The notes under the pieces were generated by a model. It did not search any database and had not been told where the DNA came from. It saw nothing but the letters and a program-made list of their open reading frames with translations. A stretch of 40,976 bases of DNA. Source: Cylindrobasidium torrendii FP15055 ss-10 (Eukaryota > Basidiomycota > Agaricomycetes > Agaricales > Physalacriaceae). The translations under genes were made by a program, and so were the position numbers. This document shows positions 1 through 10,054 of this stretch, piece after piece. Position 1 is the first letter of the stretch. The number at the start of each line of letters is the position of its first letter. The DNA is taken from the NCBI GenBank assembly GCA_000934385.1, contig KN880649.1:1-40976 (forward strand). Direction: 5' to 3'.

Positions 1-412
1 TTGGAGTGGTGTAGCGATATGACCTTTGGATGCGTTAGATTTACTGGAAAAGCAAAGGTGAAAGACAGCTCACATCGGTGTGCTTGCCACAGACGGCTGG
101 TGGGTATTCCCACAGAGCGCCTGCGATCTGGGAAGTGATGCGCTGCTCAAAGTTGGCCCAGCGCTCGGAAATGACAGTGACTTTGTAGCCAGCATCGAGG
201 AGAGCCCATGCGCTCTGAAATAATTATTAGACATGCTTGGGTATGGCAGTCAATATGCTGCTAACCGTCAAGCCAGTGACGCCGCCTCCGACTACAAGGA
301 CACGCTTGTCTTTGGGCGTTGCTGTGGTCGCGTCGATGTTGCTCTGTCCAAGGACAAGTTCGTCGCCAGCGCGGGTGAGGTGGAGGTCGGAGAGAGCAAT
401 GGAGGAAGACAT
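1..412 (-). CDS. D-amino-acid oxidase family protein, 5' part (copy 1, runs off the window)
   Basis: FAD-dependent oxidoreductase of the DAAO family, which oxidatively deaminates D-amino acids to 2-oxo acids with release of H2O2 and ammonium. Only the first two exons and the start of a third are in the window, read leftwards from the ATG at 412: 266-412, 74-214 and 1-23. Exon lengths (147 and 141 nt) equal those of the complete gene at 38129-39654, and the encoded protein is nearly identical there. The dinucleotide-binding motif VVGGGVTGLT lies at about residues 39-48. The next exon encodes the segment around AWALLDAGYKVTVISERW. Intron 1 has a GTTAGC donor where the other copy has GTAAGC, so it is still spliceable. 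No stop or frameshift is visible in the part present. Whether the gene is complete cannot be judged here. Identification rests on the visible motif and the full-length paralogue. Confidence 0.85.
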
Positions 413-1063
413 TTTGAGTGAGGAACGGTGTTGTAGTAGGAAGGAGTTTGTGTTGAGGATGAGAAGGGATGTATGAGTGAGGAGGGAGGAGTTGGTGTTC
501 GTTGGTGATGCTGTTCACTATCCCTCCAGAGACGTCTTATACTACTTGCACGACCATTAGAGGCAATGTCCGCTGCTACGGGCCATGGTATACCAGCGAG
601 CCTTTAGAGGACGAGTGCAACCATTAGAGGACGAGCAAAGCCATTAGAGGGATAGGCCCTCTACCGACGCGTTCCAGCCTTACAGTTGCGCGTCTCGGGT
701 GTTGTCAGTAGTGATATAAAGCCAACTTCATCACGGCCGCTGGGATGGGATATCTAGGCAGGCTCGAGCAGCGGTCGGTCGTGTATTGTGAGTGACCATG
801 AGAGGTGAGATGAACGGCCTTGGTGTATAGCACATTCCGTGTCGCATAGAAGAGGCCGTTGGCTGAGTCGAATGGCGTCTTTACAGACATTCAATCCGGT
901 CATGGTGGTTCATGATCATCCTTTGAGAATTGTCCCGATCGCAGGTAAGAACTTGATCATGGCCTCGCTCAGAGATGCAGGTAAGGTCTCATCGAGGAAA
1001 GTTATTCTAAAGTGGTAACGTATGCCTTAGTTTATACGAGTATGTATCAAAATTCATCGCTTG
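413..1063. promoter_or_regulatory. Promoter of DAAO copy 1 (inverted copy of 37.76-38.13 kb), then the 3' flank of the Unc93-like gene
   Basis: The stretch up to about 798 is the reverse complement, with scattered changes, of the region upstream of the full-length DAAO gene. It holds a TATA-like TATAAGA (complement of 535-541) and four copies of the box CCTCTAAWGG on the minus strand at 554-563, 601-610, 621-630 and 641-650. The last three start exactly 20 bp apart. The remainder, 800-1063, lies beyond the stop of the Unc93-like gene and shows no convincing coding sequence. Confidence 0.7.
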
Positions 1064-3002
1064 CTATGGAACAGTGACCGCTGCCCCACCATCCGCCTTC
1101 TTCATCGGGTCCATATCCATGTCCACCGACTTCTCATCACTTGAATCGTACTCATTCGGCGACATCTCAAAATTCCCAGACTTATCCAGGCTCCATATGT
1201 ACGAGATAATATACGAGCCTGCGATGATGGCAACAACAGAAAACGCGATGTTGATGAATCCAATCTGGCTGAGAGTCACCGTACGCGATGCGTTGAGACC
1301 ATACGCGATGGCGGCGGAGCCTGCGGCAAGTGTCAGACGATGCCACAGAGGAGACAGGAAGCTTACCAGATTCGGCCGAACGAAGGGTTCCAATAATGCG
1401 CGTAAGTCTACCCTTGCCTTCCTTGGGGGTGAAGAGCCAAGCAGCAAAGTAATAGACTATGCAAAGGTGAGTGGTAAGCTTCATTATTCGGAAAAGGTCC
1501 TACAGAGGCCATACTGAACGTGCTGTGCAGCAAGCCCAAGAAGGTATGGTGCCCACGCATAGCCCATGTTATTGCTCCAATCCAGAGCTGTTTCCGGAGG
1601 GTTTGCCTCGAATCGTCTCTACCACACGTAAATACAACGCAGTATCTTAGAACGAGGATAGCTTACGCTGAGCACGATCAGCCAGATGAACGACATCAAG
1701 CTGACAGCTTGGATAAAAGCATAGACAGAGACGATGCGGTACCGTGCTTGCCAGCGCTTATTGTCGAGGATCACACCGATTAGTTGGTAAAGAATGATGG
1801 TCATGACGGGATTCACAAGGGACCCAAGGGCACGCGTCCGGACGGAAAAGTACGATGCGAGGAAGGTGCCATAGTAGGACGGGGAGAAGAGCGATTGAGA
1901 CCAAAGAAGGGAGCCTGTAAGTCCTCAGCATACAACTTCAAAGTAGCGCTGTCAATGCTGGCAAGTATGTACGCACAAGCAATAACTCGAGGATGCTTCA
2001 TCTCCATGATGGTGAGCCAGATCTCCTTCCAAAATCCGGCATACTCATCCTGCTTCACCTTTTGACCATCGGTGCGCTGGACCTTGTGCGCTGGTGTAAG
2101 AAATGCAGCGGCAAGAGGCGCGATGCAATTCAACGCGACGAACACCGCGTATGTTTTTGGTCGGAGCCCTCCTTTCTTGTTAAGGTCGATATTGAGTGCC
2201 AAGTTCACGGCGCCGCCGACAATGGGCGCCGCCTGTATTTCGTGGTGAGCAAGGTTTCGAAAGCATGATCTTGCGATTGACATACGCAGTAGATAGACTG
2301 CCAGATGGCCACCATCCTGGCCTTGCGATATGGCTCTGAGTAGAGAAGAACAGTGACACCCTCAGTCGCCCAGAAAATGCCGCTTTGTGTTTCGTCAGCA
2401 ATGGCAAGATATGTAGAAGCGAGAACATACGAAGTCAAGCCGCAGATAATGGCAGAGAATATGAGAAACCATTGGGTGCCGAAAGAACTGTTGCAGTAGT
2501 ATGCTTCGTGGGTGATTGGCAAAAGAACACTGTGAAACTCGTGCAATATTCTCACCAGCAGAGAAGGGAGCATAACCACAAGCCCCGATGATAAGTGCCC
2601 ACTTGTGTCCAAATTTGCCCATGAACGCCGCTATCACGAAGATGAGTCATGAGGCTAGCAAAGGGAGAATTAAATGCACACATCCAGCAAGTGCAGAAGG
2701 AATGATCAGCGCGTACGCGCAGGCCGTGGACGCGTTCCCGACCGTGATGCTAGCAAGGCCACCAGCGCCAGTGGCCGCCATAGCGGAGTACATCCTGTAG
2801 ACAGCTCCATGAGAAATGAGATGAACTCAGGCTTTCGAAAGGCGCACCCAGGTGCGAGAAAAGATGCCACTCCGACGACGACAGCATTGAACGGGACACT
2901 CCTCCACCACAAGATCTGTCCCAATACTGTTAATCGCTGAGAGGACCTGCTGCAGATGAACAGACGCACCTTCTGTGTCGACACAAGGTCGGGGGTGGAC
3001 AT
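1064..3002 (-). CDS. Unc93-like major-facilitator-fold membrane protein
   Basis: Polytopic membrane protein of the Unc93/DUF895 type found in many fungi, related to the major facilitator superfamily; substrate and role are unknown. Reading leftwards from ATG 3002, the recognisable exon products are a first helix (FNAVVVGVASFLAPG), a glycine-rich helix (MYSAMAATGAGGLASITVGN), GKFGHKWALIIGACGY, GTQWFLIFSAIICGLTS, GIFWATEGVTVLLYSEPYRK, APIVGGAVNLALNIDLN, a loop before an aromatic-rich helix, YYFAAWLFTPKEG and a last helix before an acidic tail ending at the stop at 1064-1066. At least seven short introns separate these, so exon ends are approximate. A 33-nt segment after codon 11 may be an intron or coding. 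It diverges from the formamidase gene with about 300 bp between the start codons. Confidence 0.75.
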
Positions 3003-3302
3003 GATAACCAGTAAGCTATCATCTATGCCCAAGGGAAGTTTTATAGCACGACTCGTTATCAAGGAAAGCCGTGTCCAACTTCCCAATTCTGAGTCAGCAT
3101 CAGAGCGTTCCTAGTGGACATACCTCCGCATCAATGCAAAAGGGGAGTCAGCCGAATCCAAAGAGGGAACAACACCTCGTCGGTGGGCCAAAAGTGGTAA
3201 TTTCAGGGGGAAGAGGGCGACGGACCGGGCGGAGGTTGCGCCTCTACTTTATCGCGCCCAGATAATAACATGGCGGGCAAAATCTTCTCCTTCTTGCAGT
3301 CA
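3002..3302. promoter_or_regulatory. Shared divergent promoter region of the Unc93-like and formamidase genes
   Basis: About 300 bp separate the two start codons. The interval contains no supported exon and must carry both promoters. I see no clear TATA box or repeated operator-like element. Confidence 0.4.
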
Positions 3303-5108
3303 TGGTCCCAACGTTGGTCAAAATTGATTTTGGAAAGCCAGCGAGTGCGCAGAAAGGCATCCATAATCGGTTTCATCCGGATATCCCTGTTGTTGCGTCC
3401 ATCGAGCCTGGGCAGATTGTGAAGGTCGAATGTATCGACTACTCTGGTGTGTTGGAGGAGTGTATCCGGTTGGAGAAGGTCTGATACGGAGGGTTGTAGG
3501 AGGCCAAGTGGGGAACAATGATTGCGCGGACGATATCCTCGATCTGGACCATTCAACGTGAGCACAAGGCTCGCACTTTGAAATATCTAACAGATTCATA
3601 CCATCCTCAGGGACCATGCTCTTTCCGGCCCATTTAATATTGTTGGTGCTGAACCAGGTGAACTAAACATGTTGAGGCGCGGGAGGTAGTAACTGACCTT
3701 GGTTGAAGGTGATACACTTGCCGTCGAAGTTCTTGAGTAAGTTCGCGCCTTCGCACACGTGCGGCGATTTATTCGATACAGCGTCCAACCATCTACCGAG
3801 CAACCTTGGGGGTACAGCTACATTGCTCCCGGAGTAGGATCCATTGACGACCCAAATGACCAGGATGCGGACAAACGAGCGGCTAAGTCGATTTGGGACT
3901 TCCATGGTGAGAAGATTTGCCTTGCATCGCATAAAGGTGTTGACAGCTACACAGGCTCGTCAACATCGTCTCGGCACATTCCTGGCGTCGAGTTTCAGTC
4001 GCGCGCGCATCCTGGAGTACTTGCCACTGCACCTTCGGCGGAGCTACTGGCGGCATGGACGAAGCGTGAGTGTGAACTCGTCAACAATTGCCCGCATACG
4101 TTTGTTGCCCCGCTGCCCGAAGCCGTAGGAGCATTTGTGAACCAGGACGATCTTCCAGAGGAGCTTCGCCAGCGGATATACAGGGAGGGCGCACGGACGG
4201 GGCCTTCGCGTGAGGTGAGTGTCCATGCTAGTGTTTGTGGTGAGCATGTCTTGAGCTGTTAGACTGCAGGAAACATCGATGTGGGCAGCCTTGTAGCTGG
4301 GTCGACCATGTATCTTCCCGTGTTTGTGCCGGGTGCAAAGCTATCAGTGGGAGACCTCCACTTTTCCGAGGCTGACGGAGAGCCTACGGCTGCTATTGAG
4401 ATGGCTGGTAGGCCGGCTTTGTGTTTGTAGAGATGCAACTCAGATTGGGCCAGGAATCTTGACTATGACAGTCTCTGTTATAAAGCGGGGTGTGAAGGAG
4501 CTGGGTTTCACCAGCCCTGTATATATGGTTAGTGCATGTTGCTACATGACAGGAATTTCCAGGCTGACCTTACACAGACGAGCCCTCGAGAGGTGATATA
4601 TAGAAAGCAGCTAACCTTCACCGGGATTTGCGTATCGCCAAATGGAGTCCAGCATTTCTCTGATGCCACGGTCAGTACTTGGAGGCGAGAGTTCTACGAA
4701 GGACTAACTCGTTTGATTAGCTGGCTTACCAGAACGCATGCTGGTCCGCAATGAGATACCTTATGAAGGTCTGCCGTTTACTAGACGTCCAGACAATTTG
4801 CTCACGCCGTGGCAGTTTGGCTATTCATGGGAGCAAGTGTACATGCTAATGGCCACTGCGCCGTTGGAATCAAGGGTACGTGCCTCTTTTCTCTGACCAC
4901 AACACCTGGATTGACTGTCTTCCAGGTTATCGCCACAGCCAACAAGCCCAACACGGTTGTCAGCCTCGGCCTTCCCGTTGAAATCTTCAAATTCGATATC
5001 ATGCCCGGCAATGGACCCATTGTTGCGCGCGATTTGAGGAAGCCGGCCGCGCTCAGTCCAGCGCGTCTGGCGGCGTTCTTGGCGGGAAGCAGTGCGAACG
5101 GGCATTGA
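3302..5108 (+). CDS. Formamidase (acetamidase/formamidase family)
   Basis: Amidohydrolase that splits formamide or short amides to ammonium and the acid; a nitrogen-scavenging enzyme expected in the cytosol. The N-terminus VKIDFGKP...IHNRFHPDIPVV is characteristic. Exon 1 (3302-3446) joins 3500 to give YSGGQVGNNDCADDILDLD, the family hallmark around the metal-binding site. Later exons give PWGYSYIAPG, a segment joining IWDFHG to SSRHIPGVEF, SRAHPGVLATAPSAELLAAW, and, after another intron, VGSLVAGSTMYLPVFVPGAK-LSVGDLHFSEADGEP and AAIEMAG. The C-terminal exon gives IATANKPNTVVSLGLPVEIF and ends at 5108. Roughly nine short introns interrupt the gene. The ATG at 3302 matches the usual N-terminal length. 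No break is evident. Distinguishing formamide from acetamide as substrate is not possible from the sequence. Confidence 0.85.
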
Positions 5109-5261
5109 AGAGTAGTAGTGTTGTCAAATAAGTTTGTGAATTTCCAAAGTGATGGTGATGGTCCGTGTCCAAGCTCGGTAGCGCGCGTCGTCGGACCCAA
5201 TGCCTTGCACGTGTATCGCTTACTTTGCTGCCATCATCGGGCACGCCACAATCGAATCGTT

Positions 5262-6185
5262 ATGCCAGACAGAAAACGAAAGCGCCTCCAACGGCGCGAA
5301 CGCCGAGAGGAAGAATCCGTCCCGAAAGTCGACCCACACCGCGCGTTGTACTACCAGGCGTATGAAGCCGACATTGAGAGTGGTCCCCGCGCCAAAAAGC
5401 TCGCAGAATCACTGGAAAGTCCCGCGGAAGGCTCAGGCTCTGCATTGATTGAGATGGACACCTCCGGAAGTCCAGTCTGGGTGGACAGGTGTGTGATTTC
5501 GTCTCAACGATACCCATGAGAAATGAGTCTGTTGGCGTCTTGGTGGATTCGATTGTGTACAATTCCTTTCTTCCCGTTGCCAGCTTCATATCTTAACTTC
5601 ACTTGTAGGCACGATATCCGTTTATTACTTGAGCCAATGGCACCTATTCCTTCCACATCTGAGGCCGGCAAGACAGCTGCAAATGTAGGATGGGATGACC
5701 TCCCTGCCGATGCTGCAGAGGTCTTCTTGCTGGGTGCCGAGGCGATAGAAGACTTTCACAGAGAGAAACGGAGGAGAATGAACGAAGAGGCGAGGGAAGC
5801 GCGGTTGCGAGCCATGAGCCCTGAGCCAGAAGCAGCAGCAGCAGGTGATGAATGGGGAGGTAGTGATGAAGAAGTAAATCCATTCCATTCCCCTGCAGAG
5901 CCAATGCTCATAATTTTTCAGCCAGATGAATCTGTCGTCCTTGTAATGCAAAAAACCGCACGAATGATCTTGTCAGCCCCAAACCCAACACAAATGGAAA
6001 TGAAGATTGTAATGGACTTTGGGAAGAAGCAGCCTGCTTTTGCCTTCTTGGGCGGACGATGGCGAAGGCGCTGGGAGACTATTCGAGCCTCAACAAACGA
6101 GGCACTTCAGAAAGAAAAAGCACGCTCGACGGGACTGGGTGGCCTCGCGGATTATGGGGACACTGACGGTGAAGAGTCCGACTGA
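5262..6185 (+). CDS. SURP (SWAP)-domain-like protein
   Basis: Predicted 251-residue protein from exons 5262-5488, 5609-5873 and 5922-6185. It begins with a basic stretch (MPDRKRKRLQRRERREEE), has an acidic middle, and carries near the C-terminus a segment containing TARMILSAP and KKQPAFAFLGG. That segment resembles the SURP module of splicing factors, in which a helix beginning near a conserved K/R-T-A is followed by a P-x-F-x-F-L box. It ends in an acidic DTDGEESD tail. A role in pre-mRNA splicing is inferred from the domain only. The second intron (5874-5921, 48 nt) is in frame and free of stops, so retaining it would add 16 residues. The ATG at 5262 is preferred because the upstream part of the same frame is not protein-like. 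The gene is convergent with the next one, 136 bp apart. Confidence 0.6.
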
Positions 6186-6321
6186 AAACGTTTGTATGTT
6201 CGTAAATAATTAAATACGCAGTTTACATGCAAATGCACATCACATGTACACTGGAGGTTAGATAAATATGGGTTACATGGGGTTACGCCCAAAGGTCGTG
6301 TTTCTTTCATATATTTAAACG

Positions 6322-8026
6322 TCAAGCGTCGTTCTCGTGTTCGCCATCCTTGGAATCATCCTCGTCCGCCTCCAGGACCTGCTCAAGCAGCGAGGACTGG
6401 AAGTGGAAGCTATCGTGACTAGCGCCATTGCGCATCTTTTGCTTGTGGTCTGCAATGAGGGATTCGATGAGCTGGAAATGCGCCGGGTCTGCCTGCGCTT
6501 CCTCAAGGCTCTTCCTCAACTCGGAGTGCAGCGAATCCAACCTGGTAATACCGTCGTCGTCGTCGTCATCGTCTTGACCGTTGTCTGCCGTGTTACTGAC
6601 ATCAGCCTGGTCCGTCGTGTCTGATTCTGAAGCATTTTAGGTTATTGTCAGAGAGCAAAGAGCCAGTTCGACGTACCGGCATCTTCTGCATCTGGCTCTG
6701 CAGTGAAGAAGTTGACCTTGGCAATCTGCTCGGATTCACCATTGTCGTCTGCCCAAGAGACCGTTTTGGGATCACTAGCAGAGCGTTTGATGCAACTTCT
6801 ACGGCGTGCGAGCGGCGGACGATTCGGAGCCTCAGGCAATGGCGGCATTGGCGCTGGTTCGTCTTGCATCACCTTGAACATGGATGGATCGGACAGTCGA
6901 AGCAGGTGCGGCAGCGGCGCTGGAGAGCCTGGTGGACTCGGTGCAACAGTCGAAGAATCTGACGACGATGGCGGGTCATCTTCGACCGGCAGCGGAGGTG
7001 AATCCGGTGGAGATTCAGGCAAAGACAACTCTGGTGGAGAAGGGTCTACAGCCGTCTCGACCTCTTCTGGCTTGTCTTCTGCCAGTGGCATGGGAGCAGG
7101 CTCAACCAAATCCGGTGCATCTGGAAGGGGATCCGATGGATTGGGCAAGATATCCTCATGTGGGGATGGGGAGCGTTCTGGTGTCGATGGTGGGACTGGC
7201 GACGGAGACGGACTTTGTTCCTCTGGCGGCGGAGACGGCGATGGCGATGGCGTGAAGGTAGGCGATGGAGACCGGACTCTACGCGGTCGGGGTTGATGAA
7301 CTGCCTCCGGCGGTGCGTGCTGAGCACGTTCCCGAGTTTGCGGCCCATTCTCGTCGTGTGGGGGGTGATGATTACGCGGCGGAGTCGTGCCAGACGACTT
7401 GGATTGCGCGCATCGTGCACAGCACGTACTTCGAATAACAGGATTTGGACGCGGCGTAGGCGGCTGGCGCTGCTGATTTGCAGGAAGCGGTCGCTGGATT
7501 GCTGGACGCGCTTTGATTGCTGCCGGGGGTGCAGACGACGTTGACGGCGCTGGAGCAGGCTTATGGTTACGTGCCTCTTGCTGTAGCCAAGCTTCCATCT
7601 CCTTCAATCGAAAGTCGTCTGGCGCGACAAGGCTCTGGAAAACGAATGACTCGCCGCGTCCGAGGCGCTTCGGCGGGGTAATGCGCGACATGCGTTGACA
7701 CTTGCGCACCATGCGGTCTTTGAGATGGCGAATCTCCAGGATGCGTTCCCACGAGACATTGGCACCCTTGGAGAGCTCGGCCAGTTCAATCTTCAGTAGT
7801 TGATCATACTGCGATGCTACAGCCGGAGGCAGGAGAATCTAAAGGGAAATGTAAGCTCTGATATAGTATGCATAGTATGTACGCGTACCTTGAGTTCATT
7901 CGGTGTGTCGGTCGTCTGCAAGTACCTCCAGTTCTTCGGATTCGCAGCATCGTGAGGCTCTAGATGGCCGCGGACTGGCGTGGCCAGGTAATAGTCAAGC
8001 GGAAAGTAGATTGGATGGTAGTGCAT
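6322..8026 (-). CDS. Ser/Pro-rich protein of unknown function with an RVxF-like motif
   Basis: Predicted 534 residues from exons 7889-8026, 6677-7838 and 6322-6626, read leftwards. The N-terminal part (about residues 1-120) is ordered-looking: HYHPIYFPLDYYLATPVRGH, then LLPPAVASQYDQLLKIELAE and WERILEIRHLKDRMVRKCQR. A long Pro/Ser/Glu-rich low-complexity middle follows, with many SPSP and PPSP repeats. Near the end of exon 2 are a basic cluster RRRSCIKRSASDP and the motif KTVSWADD. The C-terminal exon has an Asp run and a predicted helix (LHSELRKSLEEAQ). I do not recognise the family. KTVSW fits the PP1-docking consensus [RK]-x-[VI]-x-[FW] next to possible basophilic kinase sites; this is only a pattern match. 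Confidence 0.75.
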
Positions 8027-8372
8027 GTGCGCAGAGACATGCAGAACGCACAGAAAGTGAGGATTAGTGGTGAAAACCCAACGGGCACGAGGCTGGGCCG
8101 CCTTCGAAGAAGGAAGTCAACCTGCATCAGCAGGCACACCGCGTTTTCAGCATCGTGCCGATATGAACCTGAGCACTTTGACCTTCATATATGCGTGTAT
8201 AATCCACGGATAATCCAGCAAGATAGATGCGCTATAGCCAAATTGATTGGATTCTGTTTTGCTCACGAAAACATGTGCGAAAGCAGGTCAACTCGGCAAC
8301 TCAATCCCGAACTCCGGGTTCCCCACACTTGGCTAGCGACTGTCACCCGCATCAGCGTCTGCAACTGCGACA
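8027..8372. promoter_or_regulatory. Divergent intergenic region between the Ser/Pro-rich gene and PEX16
   Basis: 346 bp between two start codons. No supported ORF, and no strong repeated element. It must contain both promoters. Confidence 0.4.
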
Positions 8373-9632
8373 ATGGCTGTAGCGCATTATGAGAGGTTCT
8401 TGATCAACAATGTGCAGGCAATTTCGTCCGCCGGTGCGCCTGACGATGCTCTCGCAGTTGCCGTGCTAAATATCACACATCAGAGTCGACCATCCGTTCT
8501 ATGACATGGTTTCTTCCCGGACGCTTCAAAGATGGCGAACTCGTCTCCGAGGGTCTGTCAGCGCTCCTCAACACAACCAGCATGTATCACGACACTCTGC
8601 TGGCCCAGGTCGTGCAGGCGAACCCAAAGTACAAAGCGCTCATTCCGCCCTCACTGCACTCCCGGTACACGCGCGCATGGTCAATCAAGAGCGACATGTA
8701 CAAGTGGGCTGCACGCGCCTTGGAACTTATCCGTTTCACCGAACTCTTGTTGGAAATGGCTCTGCGTCGCAAGGTATCGCCGCAGAACAGGTGGAGGGGT
8801 ATCGTCCTCCTGGAGGTGATAAAGTGAGTGTCAGTGTGATTCCTCAAAGTAGGGTCTCACGGAAGAAAAGGGCCGGCCTCCGTCTGCTCCTGCTCAGAAT
8901 AACACGGAAACCACTCCTTCAACCTCCCATTCCTGAGCGAGAGTTCGATCCGACAGCTCTTCCAGATATCCCACAACCGTCACAGAGCGACGAAGGCTCT
9001 TCATCTGAAGGAACACCAGAACATCTCAAGAACAATCGCGAGCTACCACACCCTCTGATCTCGCCCCCGCCAACTCGGTCTGCCACAGCCGTAGAGGACT
9101 ATCTCCTTCCCAAAGCACTGTCCACTAACTCAGTGAAGCCATCACTCTCCCTCTTACGCTCGCTATCCGGTCCCAAAGAATGGACGGCAGAAATTATCTA
9201 CGTCCTCCGGCCCTTGGTGTATGGTACGCCGCATTTCATTTGTTATGCTACCCAAGGCTCATCATTCCACAGCTAGCCTACTCGCTTCCAAAAAGCCGAG
9301 CCGAGCCCTTCCGGCTGTGCTTGCTCTCGAGTTCATCACACGCAGTCTCAGACGAAATGCATCTCCTGCCGCACAACTTGAAAGGCAGGAATATGCCAGC
9401 CGGGACAAGGATATGCTATGGTACCTCCTCCGGGATTCTATCTGGAGGGATTACACTCGCCCCAAACTCGATGCCGTTGCCGAACGCACTTTGCGCACAC
9501 CTATCGTCGGCCTCTTTGGGTCCCTTCTCAAGGATTGGATCCCACTCATAGACGAGTACTATTACTGTACGCATGGCATCCGCTGTGGACAAACGCGTTT
9601 GCTAACACTCTATTGCAGATACGGCGCCTTGA
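8373..9632 (+). CDS. PEX16: Peroxisomal membrane biogenesis protein PEX16
   Basis: PEX16 is a peroxisomal/ER membrane protein needed for insertion of peroxisomal membrane proteins. Exon 1 (8373-8433) gives MAVAHYERFLINNVQAISSA. Exon 2 starts at 8484 and gives STIRSMTWFLPGRFKDGELV and EGLSALLNTTSMYHD, which match the conserved N-terminal block of the family. Further blocks are NRWRGIVLLEVIK, GLRLLLLRITRKPLLQPPIP, EIIYVLRPLVY and the C-terminal ALPAVLALEFITRSLRR and DYTRPKLDAVAERTLRTPIV. The last exon, after an intron with a TTGCAG acceptor, adds four residues and stops at 9630-9632. The insertion between the central hydrophobic blocks is Ser/Pro-rich, as is common in fungal versions. Length (about 360-380 residues) is normal. 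Interior splice sites are approximate. Confidence 0.85.
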
Positions 9633-10054
9633 TCCGAGACTATTGTTATTGTTTGGTCGGTTTCTGTTGTACAAATTCCAGTTGATTTGTGAACAAGGGT
9701 TGTTTGGGAACAAGTTACCTGTTTGAACATGAGCCTGAAGTCCGACTGGCACTCCGATGCTTCCTAAGAAATATGTGCCCCCGCGTGTGCTTATAGCGCT
9801 CGAGCTATGGGGGGTCCGGGCATTTGAACCACGCTACGCTATCACACAATATCACGATGGGCCCATAGATCGAACCAGGCATCGTACACGACCGCGACGC
9901 ATGTTCACCTCGCTTGCAACTTTACTTTCGACGACGACCATCTCTGACTGCGAGCCCGCGCTTTTCTTTCACACAAAGTGAGCATCGCATCGGCTGGCTG
10001 GCGGCAGGTGCTTATATGATATTACAGTCAAGTTTTTGCTGAGAGACGAGCACG
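9633..10054. other. Intergenic region after PEX16
   Basis: Contains the PEX16 3' flank and the promoter of the next gene. An ORF of 74 codons at 9757-9981 has no recognisable protein character. Nothing else seen. Confidence 0.35.

Noticed and set aside
6703..7296. Plus-strand Gly/Ser-rich ORF of 197 codons
   Set aside because: Antisense shadow of the Pro/Ser-rich exon of the minus-strand gene at 6322-8026, which has consistent splice sites.
9757..9981. 74-codon plus-strand ORF between PEX16 and the next gene
   Set aside because: Composition is not protein-like and it lies in a normal promoter-sized gap.
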